NCBI GenBank assembly: GCA_036250195.1
Contig: JAVHZZ010000002.1
Span: 365,636,124-365,700,123, forward strand
Reading direction: 5' to 3'
Length of the DNA stretch: 64,000 nucleotides
DNA from: Mixophyes australis
Taxonomy: Eukaryota; Chordata; Amphibia; Anura; Limnodynastidae
The notes beneath the pieces are model-generated. The model saw only the letters and a program-made list of their open reading frames with translations, was not told the origin of the DNA and did no database searches. Positions 12,063 to 22,930 of this stretch are shown here, one piece after another (within the stretch, counting starts at the first letter, position 1; each line of letters starts with the position of its first letter). Position numbers and translations under genes: made by a program.

Positions 12063-12235
12063 GCTAGTAATCTGTTCTAATGTTCTTTGTGATCTTCGTC
12101 CACAAATTGCCTGCAATGGGCTACTGGAATCCCTCCTTAAATCCCTGAAACAGGAAAAACACTAGTTCCTTGGTAAGGCCGAGGCTAATGAACCAGAGCT
12201 TCAACTGTGATAGGTGAAGAAGCTTTATTTGGCAG

Positions 12236-12720
12236 GAGCGTCCTGTGAGCCTCTGCTGGCAGCTGTGGGCCCAACATGTTTTAGCAGTGTGTCTACCCCC
12301 GCAGTGCATGCAAGTGTGCTTGTACTTTTACATTGTGCCCTTTCTGCACTCTGATTTATTGAAGGTAAAACTTTTGTTTTTGCCGAGCCCATTTGTCCTT
12401 GCGCAGGTGGCCTCTTATACGAAGCCACATCTGCACTCTCTTGCTAGTGTGCTGCACTGTCATCCATATCTCTACATCCCTGCACCCGAAGGAATGCTAG
12501 GCACATTATTCATTTTCTTACAAAACTCCTCATTGTAAGCTTCACTGTTTGCGAACATATCTAGGATCATGTACAAATATTTGATCATATCCTTGAGCTC
12601 ACCGGGTCTAGTTTCCGAATATGCCACCACAAACACCACAAAGCCCGATAACCAATTGGTCTAGGGCCAAAATGCCTCTTCTCCAATAGGTCCTTCACCT
12701 TGACCCGTGCAAACTTCTTC
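12236..12720 (-). pseudogene. DIRS-like gag with zinc motif
   Basis: The diagnostic piece is the C-terminal zinc motif CKYKHTCMHCGGRHTAKTC encoded at about 12330-12274. It is preceded by an FNKSECRKG-type lead-in and has the C-x5-C-x2-C-x3-H-x4-C spacing of DIRS Gag proteins. Upstream coding (to about 12720) contains a KKFARVKVKDLL segment and frameshifts. Nucleic-acid binding is inferred from the motif. Confidence 0.7.
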
Positions 12721-12760
12721 TTCCCTACATCATTAATCAATTTACCTCAGTCAATTCTCT

Positions 12761-15700
12761 GTGCAAAAAGAAAATGCCTTGTTTGTATGCACCCCTAAAC
12801 TAGGAAGGATCAAGCATGGCTGAAACATGAAAAAAAATTGAGTATTATATATTTGCCCTAGGGGGGTACCCGGCTTGGGAGAAAGGCAGTAGGATGGAAA
12901 ATGAAATGACTGATGGAGGTAGAGACAGTAGGGGATATAGCAGTGGCTTGTTTGTAGGCAGTTCAAAGTGGTGGAGGGGTTGGTAGAAAAAGGCAGGTGA
13001 AATAGAAGACCAGGGGAGCAACAGTTGAAGGAATCGTAGGTGGGTGAAAACAGGAAGTGTGGGATGGAAGAGGGAGAAACATGTGCATTGTGGATTGGCC
13101 ACCTACTGTGGCCAGTCCACAGGTAATGAGGGTGGGGATCTTGGGAGTGAGGCTGTTGGCTGGTTAAGAGGTGACCAGTAGCTATGTGGGTGACACTGAA
13201 GCTGCTGGCAACTGGTTACTGCTTGCAGTTTTCAGCTGCCCTGCCACAGCAGGCCCACAAGCTGGATTTGAGGACTAGTGGTGCAGGATCACGTGGGGGC
13301 AGGAGGTGGGGTAGTACTGCCTATGCGCTGTGTGTGGGGGAGAGCAGGAGGCCAGCCCCCCACCTTTATGATAGCATCGTGGGCAGAACGCCTCTAGAGT
13401 ATGCCACCCCCCACCACCACTCATACTGTGTTACGCTCTGTGGCAGCCCAAAGCAAGCCCTGGAGCATGCTTAGTGTGATAATCACTGTGGCGCCCCCTT
13501 GGCCTTGCGCCCTGGACAGTTGTAGAAACCTCCTTACCCTCGTTAAGGCCCTGGGGGAAAGATATGGAGGAAGAAAGAAGTTTGAGGAGAAGGGAAAAGA
13601 AAAGAAGAGGGAAAATGGCAAGGAAGAGGATAGAGCAGGAACAAAAGAAAAGTAGAGAGCAGGGAATACAATAAAGACAGGAAGACGAGACATAAGAAGG
13701 ATGAAGGACAGCAAAAAAACAGGAGGTATGAAACAGAGAAAATTACAAGGCAACAAAAAAAAGACAACAGATACTTATCCATTCACTTGTGTGCAGCAAA
13801 AGAGGGAGAACTTTCTGTTCTTTGATGCTACATAGGCTTGTTTGCCACTTCCAGTTTAAATAAGCCAGGGAAAACTTTAACTCATGAAGGTGTGTGCAAT
13901 GGGAGCCAACAAGCCTAGTATTTAAGTGCATGTATCTCTATGCAGGTCTTCATTTATCATTATTATGATGCTCTGTAAAAATAGGCTGCCTAACTCCTCC
14001 CTTCGACCAGGATGATATTCTCTCTTCCTCAACACAACCAGATTGCCCCTTAAACCTATGCACTTTGGTGTAAATATATCTACACTTATGTATATTTAGG
14101 TAGACTGTTGGGAACAAAGTTGATTAAAATAAGTTTATTTTCTAGTATTTGTAATATCAAATCTCTTCACGTAGATTGTGAATATATTTACAATACACAT
14201 ATACTCAGATATAGCTAATAAATGACTAATCTGTGCCATGCTTTAACTTTTATACCCAGCCAGGGTAACATGAGAAAACTATAATGTCATACTGTGACAT
14301 TACCAACCTTGTCAAAGCTATTAAATGTGTATATACATTTTATAACTGAATGGAAAATGTATATTTTTCTCTATAACATTTTTCTGTATTTTAAAATGAT
14401 TTTCCATTTAGGTAAAAGCCTAAAAGTTGAATCCTACATTTTGTTACAACCAATGACTATTTTTAAGGAAAATACATTTTTATACTAGTAAATCCTAACA
14501 AAATCTCAGATAAAAACATGAACAGTTTTGCAAATCTTTTTTCCCCGTGCTCTTCAGAATGGAAAACAATGAATTGATAAATTTGAGAGATATAAATATT
14601 ATTTTTCGTGGCAAAAAAAGCAGAAAGATTATAGATTCAGGAAAGAGAAAACACATTCATAAACTTATAAAAATATAGCTTGCTTGGAAAGCAAGACATT
14701 TGAGCTATTGCGGAGTAAGGTATGACATTTTCAGTTATACTGTAAACATATATTTAACAAGGACAAATTTGTTAACTATTGTGTATCCCTCTTAGTGTTC
14801 ATTTACATGAATGCATTTGCCATTTGTACTATTACCATAAGCAAACAAACTAAACTTAAATAGTGAGTAGCCATAGAGAACATTGCTCCCTAAGGCAAAC
14901 TGTCCTCCCTATTCACTTCATAGCAAACATTAAACTTTAAAGAGCTGAAAGTGCAAATGGTTCTTTTGACAGCACATTGAAGTTTATGTGCCTTAAGATG
15001 TGTGCACAATGAGAGTTTACTATAAGGAGAAATGTTCATTATGACTGCTCAATATTACCTCCACTTTTAGTGTTGTTCCCCCATGATGCTTTCACTGCAT
15101 CCATGGTAACAAGCTCTTAGAACAGTATAGAATGCATTTGGCTCCATACATTATAGCGGTAGTAGCACATGATTGACTTTATGCGTTTCTGCTTAAAGCA
15201 TAAAAGAAAACTAAACTGGAAACAATACATTAATGGCTTTCTGTGAAAAGGTAACCTAATATTCACACATCTATTTGTTACAGTTTTAGGAATGCGTCAC
15301 AATTGAAGATATCAGTGATAATATTTCTTGCATGAAAAAGAATTTTTTCCTACGCAAACTACTATCTTCCTGTAAGTAGAGATGAGTAAATCAATTCGGT
15401 AAAATTTACTAAGTGTTTTGTATCTTGCAAGTTTCATTGCATGTGCTCAGATATTAATAGCATCCATTTTCCCTTGGCACCGTTGGCAATGCAATTTGTT
15501 TTTACCAAATTTCGCATAGAAATATTGTGCTAATTCTGCTAGTAAAACTTAGCATTGCAGACACTTGACCACAAAAAGGGACACATGAAAGATGAAAAGT
15601 GAGAGCTGAGTTTGGGGAAGGTGAGGGAGATGTTGGATGAGCTTTTCTATTTGGCATCCTCTCCAGAAGAACATGGCCTTTTTCATGATTCTTCCATAAT

Positions 15701-16345
15701 GGTTTTTCTTACCATGTATAGTTAAAAATTATAAAAGTAAAAATGTGTTTTAAGAAGTCAACTAATATAGGCTGACAAATTGTGCATTTCATGGTGATAT
15801 TATTGGCATAGACATAATACAGAATTGATATAATTGGACTTCATTGTTCATTTATATCTTCATAATACACCTATCACTAGAATGCGAGCATTATTCACTG
15901 TAAAATATATTGTTGAAGTACTTGAAGTACTTTCAGAAAGTGCCAAAAATAAAGATATTTTTGACAATTTCTGCATGACTATGTAGATCCCTCCTTCTGT
16001 CCTTCTCTTTGCACCCTTACCTAACATTTTTTTACTGCTTTGATGCCGATCATGGCATCATGAGAGCCTAGAGAAGCCATTTAATTAATAAGTAGCAGGT
16101 TGCGGTAATACAACTTTCTAATTACTGTTCATATCACTATTCATCTCCTGTACAGCCATGATTGGAACCGGTTATGTGAGTAGTGTAATGTAACCATGTT
16201 GTGTGGAGCAAATTTTATTGCATGCAGGGAAAATACTGTCGCTCTTACAAGTAGCACACAAATACTGGGATTTAATTTTACACTGCAATTAAGTGTAAAA
16301 TCACAAATCGGTTTACTCCTACCTCTCCAATAAACAAGTTCAAAA
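12761..16345. other. Gene-free stretch with a polypurine tract
   Basis: Apart from the polypurine tract at 13547-13760, nothing coding is recognised. A GC-richer part (13100-13520) has a short GGCGCCCCCTTGGCC-like stretch seen in some hAT ends, but no partner terminus. A word at 15377 (TAGAGATGAGT) resembles a hAT terminus. 13.9-15.3 kb is plain AT-rich sequence. Confidence 0.5.
13547..13760. repeat. Polypurine/polypyrimidine tract, about 210 bp
   Basis: The plus strand is almost all A and G (GGAAGAAAGAAG, AAAAGAAAAGAAGAGG and similar), with scattered pyrimidines that become more frequent after 13640. The Pro/Ser/Phe-rich minus-strand open frames over it are composition artefacts. Confidence 0.75.
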
Positions 16346-16408
16346 CAGATCTCACAGACAATGATCCACATCCAGTCCTTGGATGTGGATCATTGTCTGT
16401 AAGAGCTG
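16346..16408. repeat. 29-bp inverted repeat with 5-nt loop
   Basis: The left arm 16346-16374 (core ACAATGATCCACATCCA) pairs with the right arm 16380-16408 (core TGGATGTGGATCATTGT). Two mismatches lie at the base. It is likely the core of a palindromic MITE whose outer arms I cannot trace. Confidence 0.75.
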
Positions 16409-16606
16409 ATTTGTGATCTTGATATACTTTTAATATGCTCCCCTTGTGGAAAGGGAGGACGCGCAAATTAGGATCTGTTGGTGTGGAAAACCTAGTGATA
16501 AAAAACAAGACATTACGAACCATACTAAGTACCCTTACTACTATTAAGGTTACATCGATATTAGGTGTTATAAAGACAAATTTTACCCTTGTGCGCACTG
16601 TGAAGC

Positions 16607-16614
<8 letters not shown>

Positions 16615-16654
<40 letters not shown>
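16615..16654. repeat. (TA)n microsatellite
   Basis: About 20 TA units. Confidence 0.95.
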
Positions 16655-16656
<2 letters not shown>

Positions 16657-16696
16657 GCAATTGCACGATAGATAAGCAAATTACTGTATTTCTCAG

Positions 16697-16850
16697 CATG
16701 AGGACACCATTAATCCTGACCAAATCCCAACACCATTTGCCGAAATGCAGCCTCCAACTTGCAAGGAACCTTCACCAGGCTTCACGATTGCCTGCAAACA
16801 CTCATTGTTGTATCACTCTACAAGGAAACCACTTTGAAGGCAATCTTGCT
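16697..16850 (-). pseudogene. Tc1-like transposase, internal fragment
   Basis: The minus strand reads ERYNNECLQAIVKPGEGSLQ followed by VGGCISANGVG. It lines up with the catalytic-domain segment of Tc1-type transposases, where KHGGGSVxVWGCISxxGxG surrounds the region before the second catalytic Asp. Here His is Pro and Trp is Gly. Both flanks lose similarity within about 20-50 bp. It belongs to a different part of the protein from the fragment at 9.6 kb, and probably to a different subfamily. Confidence 0.72.
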
Positions 16851-17084
16851 TTGCAGAATTTTTTCCATACCCACCTATATATACCTTTAGCATGAGGGAA
16901 CTGTGTGATGGTTCTGACCTGCAAGCTAATACTATTCAATCTGGTGTTATCTGAACCTCATAGTAACTTACATGTACACTTTTTTTTTTTTATGTGATTA
17001 TATCCTAAGCCAGGGGTTGGCAACCTTTTTCTATCAGAGTGCTGGCTAAAATCTAGTGAAGCCCAGGTGTGCCAGTTGGGTGTG

Positions 17085-17124
<40 letters not shown>

Positions 17125-17861
17125 CATACACGGCAGCCTAGAGAAATTCATGGCCCCAGTACAGCAACTTCATGTGTCCCTCTTTATAGTCAAGCATGGT
17201 AAAAAAAAATGTTGCGCCACCGCTCCACGACATTTTTTTACCGTGCAAGTGGTCGTACAATTGGGGTTGTGGCAGTACATCATTGGGGGCATGTCTAGCA
17301 GGTGAAAAGCACCAGGCCACCCTCTTACAGAAAAATGCATTACTCACACATGCCCCCTTGCTCAGCAGCTTCTGCCCACATGCTTTAATCACACGTGTCT
17401 CCCTCTGCCCACATGCTTTAATCACACTCGCCCCCCCTCTGCCCAGCACCTTTAGTCACACATGCCCCCTCTCCAGCACACCTTCTTCTTACCTTATTCT
17501 CCACTGCACAGCATGGGAAGATATCCAGCAGCCCACCAAGTACCATGTGACCACTGCAGTCACATGACCTGGCGTCTGAAGATACCTGAGCTGAAGGGGA
17601 TTTAGCCACCACCGATCCCCCCTGCACTCAATAAAAATTTTTTTAAAAAAAAGTACTTTTAAAATAAAAAAAATATTTTCAAAGATAGGTCTCCAGTGAG
17701 GACTCGGGCCACCAAGCAGGCCCGGACAATTTGTAGCCGCCCCCTCCCCTCTCCGCAAAAAAACGTTATGCCGCACAGTAGTGCCCCAGTTCACATCATA
17801 CCTCATAATTGTGTCCCCAATTCATCTTATGCCTCATAGTTGTGCCCACAATTCATACTTT

Positions 17862-18759
17862 GCCACAGTTGCCCCCAGAAACTTATAGTATGCCACAGTT
17901 GCCCCCAGAAATACATAGCATGCCACAGTTGCCCCAATAAATATATAGTATGCCACAGTTGCCCCCAGAAACACATAGTATGCCACAGTTGCCCCAATAA
18001 ATATATAGCATGCCACAGTTGCCCCCAGAAATACATAGCATGCCACAGTTGCCCCAGAAATATATAGTATGCCACAGTTGCCCCAGAAATACATAGCATG
18101 CCACAGTTGCCCCAGAAATATATAGTATGCCACAGTTGCCCCCAGAAATACATAGCATGCCACAGTTGCCCCCAGAAATACATAGCATGCCACAGTTGCC
18201 CCCAGAAATACATAGCAAGCCACAGTTGCCCCCAGAAATATATAGTATGCCACAGTTGCCCCCAGAAATATATAGTATGCCACAGTTGCCCCCAGAAATA
18301 CATAGTATGCCACAGTTGCCCCAGAAATATATAGTATGCCACAGTTGCCCCCAGAAATATATAGTATGCCACAGTTGCCCCCAGAAATACATAGTATGCC
18401 ACAGTTGCCCCAGAAATATATAGTATGCCACAGTTGCCCCCAGAAATATATAGTATGCCACAGTTGCCCCCAGAAATACATAGCATGCCACAGTTGCCCC
18501 CAGAAATACATAGCATGCCACAGTTGCCCCCAGAAATACATAGCAAGCCACAGTTGCCCCCAGAAATATATAGTATGCCACAGTTGCCCCCAGAAATATA
18601 TAGTATGCCACAGTTGCCCCCAGAAATACATAGTATGCCACAGTTGCCCCAGAAATATATAGTATGCCACAGTTGCCCCCAGAAATATATAGTATGCCAC
18701 AGTTGCCCCCAGAAATACATAGTATGCCACAGTTGCCCCCACAAATAAAAAGTATGCCA
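17862..18759. repeat. 30-bp minisatellite, about 30 copies, inside the hAT element
   Basis: The unit is 30 bp, starting GCCACAGTTGCCCCCAGAAA and ending TACATAGTAT. Several units are 29 bp because one C of the C5 run is missing. Variants (TACATAGCAT, TATATAGTAT, AATAAATATA) alternate. Because 30 is divisible by 3, both strands show long open frames, such as those spanning 17827-18777; these are not genes. A 269-bp block (18129-18397) recurs exactly at 18457-18725. Confidence 0.97.
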
Positions 18760-18821
18760 AGTATATGTGCCCCTCAATTTGCTGCCCTTACTTACCTTTA
18801 TAGACTCAGAAACCTGGGAGC

Positions 18822-19003
18822 ATGCGCAGAAGTTCAGTTTCGGCCATCACCAGCTGCTTTGCTGAAGCTGCTTCAGTAATGAAGCAGCTTCACTGTGGCA
18901 TAATGAAGTATGGGTAATGAAGCTGCTTCAGTAAAGCAGCCGGTGATGGCCGAAACGCATGCGCAGAAGCTCCGTTTCAGCCATCACCGGCTGTTTTATT
19001 GAA
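18822..19003. repeat. GC-rich inverted and direct repeat cluster
   Basis: GCATGCGCAGAAGTTCAGTT at 18822 recurs as GCATGCGCAGAAGCTCCGTT at 18958. Between them, CAGCCGGTGATGGCCGAAAC near 18937 is the reverse complement of the GTTTCGGCCATCACCAGCTG stretch near 18837. GAAGCTGCTTCAGTAA also occurs in both orientations. The result is a hairpin of roughly 60-bp arms plus a direct copy, near the right end of the hAT. Confidence 0.8.
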
Positions 19004-19091
19004 GCAGCTTACGCATCGGCGTGCCAGACAAAAGTGGTCAGCGTGCCACGTCTGGCACGCTTGCCGGGGGTTGCCGACCCCTGTCCTAAGC

Positions 19092-20283
19092 AAAACATAT
19101 ATGTACTTGGCAATATTTTAATGTACATTACAGAACTTGTGCATAGTTCCAACTGTATTCAAATCCAAGCGTATCGCAAGATATGTTTTCATTTGAATCT
19201 AGATGTATGTAAGCTCTGCCTACGCAGTACTTGCTGTACATAGGCAAAAAGAATAGTAGTAGTATATGCACAAGAGTATGCATAATATAAGGTCACATCA
19301 GAACGCATTAAAAAAAATAGTATTCTAAACTAAATGAACTCTTAACAGTATAATCATTAATAAACTTGCACTTACACCTGTCCTGTAGCTGGTGTAAATG
19401 ATACGACTGAAACCAAGCGCACTTAAAAGAAACCCAGGACATGAATCAGCCACATCTGTGTTGGAATGCCCTTGGCACGCCTTACTGTACATGATCTAAA
19501 TTAGTTCACCCCTTATCTCCCCCAGCCCCTCAAGTCTCAGGCAGTAGTAGTGTTATGCGCATTGGGGCAGACATTGCATGCAGTTGCGTTCATTGGCATA
19601 AGGTTCATTTCTGAGCATGCACAGAGCTATTTTACGCAAGACACACAACGCAAATAGACGTACATTATGTCTGATGCTGTTAAGTGGGATTAATGTGCGT
19701 ATGGATTATTTACGCTAAAAAGCCATAAGTTTACGCCATATTATTTTTGATAAACTTTTAAATTGCTTCTTTTTTTTTCTTTTATAACATATTACAATAG
19801 CTGACCCAGGCATTCCCACAAAATGGCCCTATTTACGATGAATGCCCCAAATACATATACAAGAATAAAAATTTAAACATGTTTTTATCGCCTATATCGT
19901 TTTTGGATTAAGCAATCCTCAATGATTGACTTATGCACAAAAACAACAATTATGCATAACTCTAATTTATAGATTATAAGGCATCGAGTCTGAACTGCAG
20001 GCAGAATATGCAGAAACCTCAGTGAATTACACCACTTTGACACTTTTGTTCTACATCTCTCTACAAAATGCCTTCATAGTGCACTTTGCAAAAATTTACA
20101 TTTGCCAAGACCTATTTCTGTAAACAAATACAGATTGTTTTATTTTTTGGGCAAAAAGGTGAAAACATAAGATAATAAAGTTCAATTAATGCAAACATCT
20201 ACATTATCTCTGAACTAACACTTACACAATCATTTGGCTTGGCCAACAATTACTAATCTACAGTCTACCGTGTTATTCCTGCT
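19092..20283. other. AT-rich stretch without recognised genes
   Basis: No coding motif. 19380-19760 is richer in CG-containing words (TACGCAAGAC, TTACGCTAAA, TTTACGCC) and resembles in style the sequence near 35330-35420, but I cannot define repeat ends. Confidence 0.4.
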
Positions 20284-20347
20284 CGGGGCTGGACTGGGAC
20301 TAAAAATCAGCCCCGGCATTTAAAATATACAGGCCCACCTCAGTTCC

Positions 20348-20349
<2 letters not shown>

Positions 20350-20385
<36 letters not shown>
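20350..20385. repeat. (TAA)n microsatellite
   Basis: About 12 units of AAT/TAA. Confidence 0.95.
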
Positions 20386-20433
20386 GTACTTTTTGCAAAG
20401 ATCATTGTATCATAATCAGAGAGTTTACGTGAA

Positions 20434-20453
20434 ACTACAATTCCCAGCATGCC
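20434..20453 (+). promoter_or_regulatory. ZNF143/THAP11-type (SBF) motif inside the hAT-like block
   Basis: ACTACAATTCCCAGCATGCC matches the known vertebrate ZNF143/THAP11 promoter motif. Here it is inside a repeat, so it may be a repeat-borne motif without function. No TATA box or exon is seen next to it. Confidence 0.45.
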
Positions 20454-22324
20454 CCACAATAGGCTGGCAGGTATACTGAGACGTCTAGTTCCACAGCAGC
20501 TGGAGAGCTACAAGATGTTGTTGTATGTTACTATAGTCCTCTGTGGATCAGCTATTTGCTGTCTGTTACCTGCCCTGCACTGGCCTTCTCCCAGTATTAC
20601 TGCCGTGTCTTGTGAGATGCAAATGTATTACGTGCAGCTTGACTCTCTGTTTGCAATATAGGGCGCACCAGTGTCAAACAATGGTATGTCCAGGGCCGGC
20701 AAGAGAAATTTGGGGCCCAGGTACAGTGAAGTTTTGGGGCCCCCCTCCATAGATGACTAGGATAGAAACTGTGTGCTGCCGTTGTGCAGCGGTGCTGAAA
20801 AAGGCGTGACTACATTGTGTTGTGGGTGGGCCCAACTTGAGACACTGATACATATATTATAATAAAACATTACATTTATCACGCCCTCCCAGCCACATCA
20901 TGCCACCCCACCCCGAGGCACATTATGACACCCCCAGCCCACTATGCTTCTGGTGCTGCTGACATTCATCAGGGTGGGAAATTCCTGTAGAGTGAGCAGG
21001 GAAGCTCTTAGTCTCACGAGATTACCAAATCTTGTGAGACTCTTCGGCTTGCTCTGCTGGCTGTGTCCTATTCACTGACTGGGAACAGCTATCTGCTCCC
21101 TCCTGCTAACCAGAGCTGGATTAAGGCTGGGGGGGCCCGGGGCATTTAAGACAGATGACCCTATTATGTAACATGGTTATCATTTTAGACACATTTTAGA
21201 CAAATACACAGACAATACTGCGTGCACTACTATTAGTTTCACGCAGCTCTGCCTTCACAAGCAGTGTGAAGTGGGACATACCTCCCAACTGTCCGTGTAG
21301 TTGGACCAAATTTCACAAAGTGACAGTTACCCAAATTCGGGACTTCCCCACCAGATTTAGGACACTTAGCAGACTGTCCTGATCTCTCCTACCTGTTCTT
21401 GTCACTCTCATTACCTGCTGCTGCGGGTGTCCTTAGTTGCTGCTTGTCTGGATCTTGGAATGTTGAAGGCCCTATTTGGAAAAACAAAAGTACATGTAAT
21501 TTAGAAAACTCCAACCAGCCCCGGGGTTTAATCAGGACAACCCATGTTTTATAATTAGACCTCCTTCCAGCCCCAACATTAAAATACTAGTATTCACATG
21601 TGATAAATAAACCTATTTGCCTCCTTCCAAACAACCCCAGCAATAAATTAAATAACATTTAAATTTAATAAATATACCTATTTCTCACAACCATCACTGC
21701 CATTAAATAATTCATTTTCACATTTAATAAATAGATGTAATTTTTTTCCCAAACAGCCCCACTTTCAATTAATAGCCCCCAAACCACCCCATTATTAACT
21801 TAAAGGCCCAACACCCCTTCTTAAATTGATAGGCCCCAATATTAAATTAAATTGACCCACATCACCCCACAAATAAAATAGCACCAATTAAATAATTAGC
21901 CCCCACCAAAAATCTACCATTAAATTAATAGCCTTTCTCCCACATTATATTAACACTCTCCCCCTTCCCTCATGCCTGAGTATGTGCCCCCAATTGTTAT
22001 TAAGCCACCATAGAGTCCACAAATCATAATATGCCATACAGTTGTGCCCCTAAATCATATTATGCCACAATAGAGTCCCAGTTCATATTATGCCCCAATG
22101 GTGCCCCCAAATCATATTATGCCACTGAGTGAACATATTAGCACCACAAAATTATATTTGTATAAACTGTGAGTTATAAATATTCATTACAAATAATTAT
22201 GGATGATACAGAAGAGCATACTAACTGCAATACTGCAATATTCAAGTATATTAAAAAGTCAGCTTCGAGCGCTGTAACCTCATGGCTTGTAGTTTCTTTA
22301 ATGTCATAGGAAATCCTCAGATAT

Positions 22325-22615
22325 TTCTGTAGCATCCTATCCCTAACTCCCCGCCCTCGTTTTCTGTAGCAACCCTCCTCTCCCCCCCCCCCCCCGTTTT
22401 CTGTGTAGCATCCTTCCTCATCCCCCCGTTTTCTGTATAGCATCCCTTCCGCCCCCCCTCATTTTTCTGCAGCATTTTTCTTTCTCTCCCCTCCATTTTC
22501 TGTAGCATCCCCGTTTTCTGCAGCACTCTTTCTACCTCCTACGTTTGCTGCAGCATCCTTTCTCCTCCCCCCTCCATTTTCTGCAGCATCCATTCTCCCC
22601 CCCTCCCCGTTTTAG
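22325..22615. repeat. Degenerate CCCCGTTTTCTGTAGCATCC minisatellite
   Basis: About eight irregular units of 25-45 bp built on a C-run followed by GTTTTCTGTAGCATCC variants, including a run of 13 C at about 22382-22395. The minus-strand frames here (for example 22174-22443) are repeat artefacts. Confidence 0.85.
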
Positions 22616-22930
22616 TGTACTTACCCTCTTATCTTCTTTTCTCTTCTTGTTTGTGTCTTCTGCCTTCTTCTCCTGTCCGCTCCTCTACTCTGACAGCTTG
22701 CAGGACCGGGATGGATTTGAAAGTGCAGCGCTGTGTTTGGCACATGTAGACAGGTGGCTGATTCCTGGGAGGAGCCAGCAACCAGGAAGCCTGTCAGTGT
22801 CAGGGCCGGTCACTAATAGGCTTGGGCTGGCACCATTAATTTGGGTGCACTGACTGCTCAGGACCCGGCCCATCTAACCATCGGCCCTTCTGGTATTTGC
22901 CAGAAGTGCCAGATGGCCAGTTCGGCCCTG

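Larger units (their letters stand above)
10541..12760 (-). mobile_element. Decayed DIRS-like tyrosine-recombinase retrotransposon with SGNH-hydrolase ORF
   Basis: On the minus strand, reading from 12.7 to 10.5 kb, the order is gag-like zinc motif, reverse transcriptase, C-terminus of a tyrosine recombinase, and an SGNH-hydrolase-like ORF. This content is known for vertebrate DIRS/Ngaro-group elements, some of which carry an SGNH hydrolase. The RNase H domain and recombinase N-terminus are missing, because the transcriptase frame ends about 50 bp before the recombinase remnant begins. Many stops and frameshifts are present outside the hydrolase ORF. I could not find the split or inverted terminal repeats typical of the group, so the outer limits are approximate. 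Confidence 0.82.
17011..19083. mobile_element. Non-autonomous hAT-like transposon with perfect 8-bp target duplication
   Basis: The left end CAGGGGTTGGCAACC (17011-17025) and right end GGTTGCCGACCCCTG (19069-19083) are 15-bp inverted repeats with one mismatch. They are flanked by identical TCCTAAGC at 17003-17010 and 19084-19091, the 8-bp duplication of the hAT superfamily. The interior of 2,073 bp has no transposase. It contains a (TA)n run (17087-17120), GC-richer spacer, a large 30-bp minisatellite (17862-18759) and a GC-rich cluster of inverted and direct repeats (18822-19003). The undamaged duplication and well-matched ends suggest a fairly recent insertion. Confidence 0.93.
20284..22930. 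mobile_element. Composite hAT-like block with nested termini
   Basis: The left edge CGGGGCTGGACTGGG and right edge CCAGTTCGGCCCTG form imperfect inverted repeats of a CAGGGCCGGACTGG type. Flanks TTCCTGCT (20276-20283) and GTCCCGCT (22931-22938) agree at 6 of 8 positions, compatible with an old 8-bp duplication. Further terminus-like words lie inside: CAGGGCCGGCAAGAG (20693), CAGAGCTGGATTAAGG (21112) and CAGGGCCGGTCAC (22801), so at least one more insertion is likely. A TACCTCCCAACTGTCC word family is at 21290-21375. No transposase is seen. Low-complexity parts (20350-20385, 22325-22615) and a loose run of CATATTATGCC words (22020-22130) are included. Confidence 0.6.

Noticed and set aside
13421..13782. 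Minus-strand frames rich in Phe, Leu, Ser and Pro that look like membrane proteins
   Set aside because: Composition effect of the polypurine tract on the other strand.
17827..18777. Open frames of 250-316 residues on the minus strand and several on the plus strand
   Set aside because: They are translations of a 30-bp tandem repeat whose unit is divisible by 3; all frames stay open and give the same peptide over and over.
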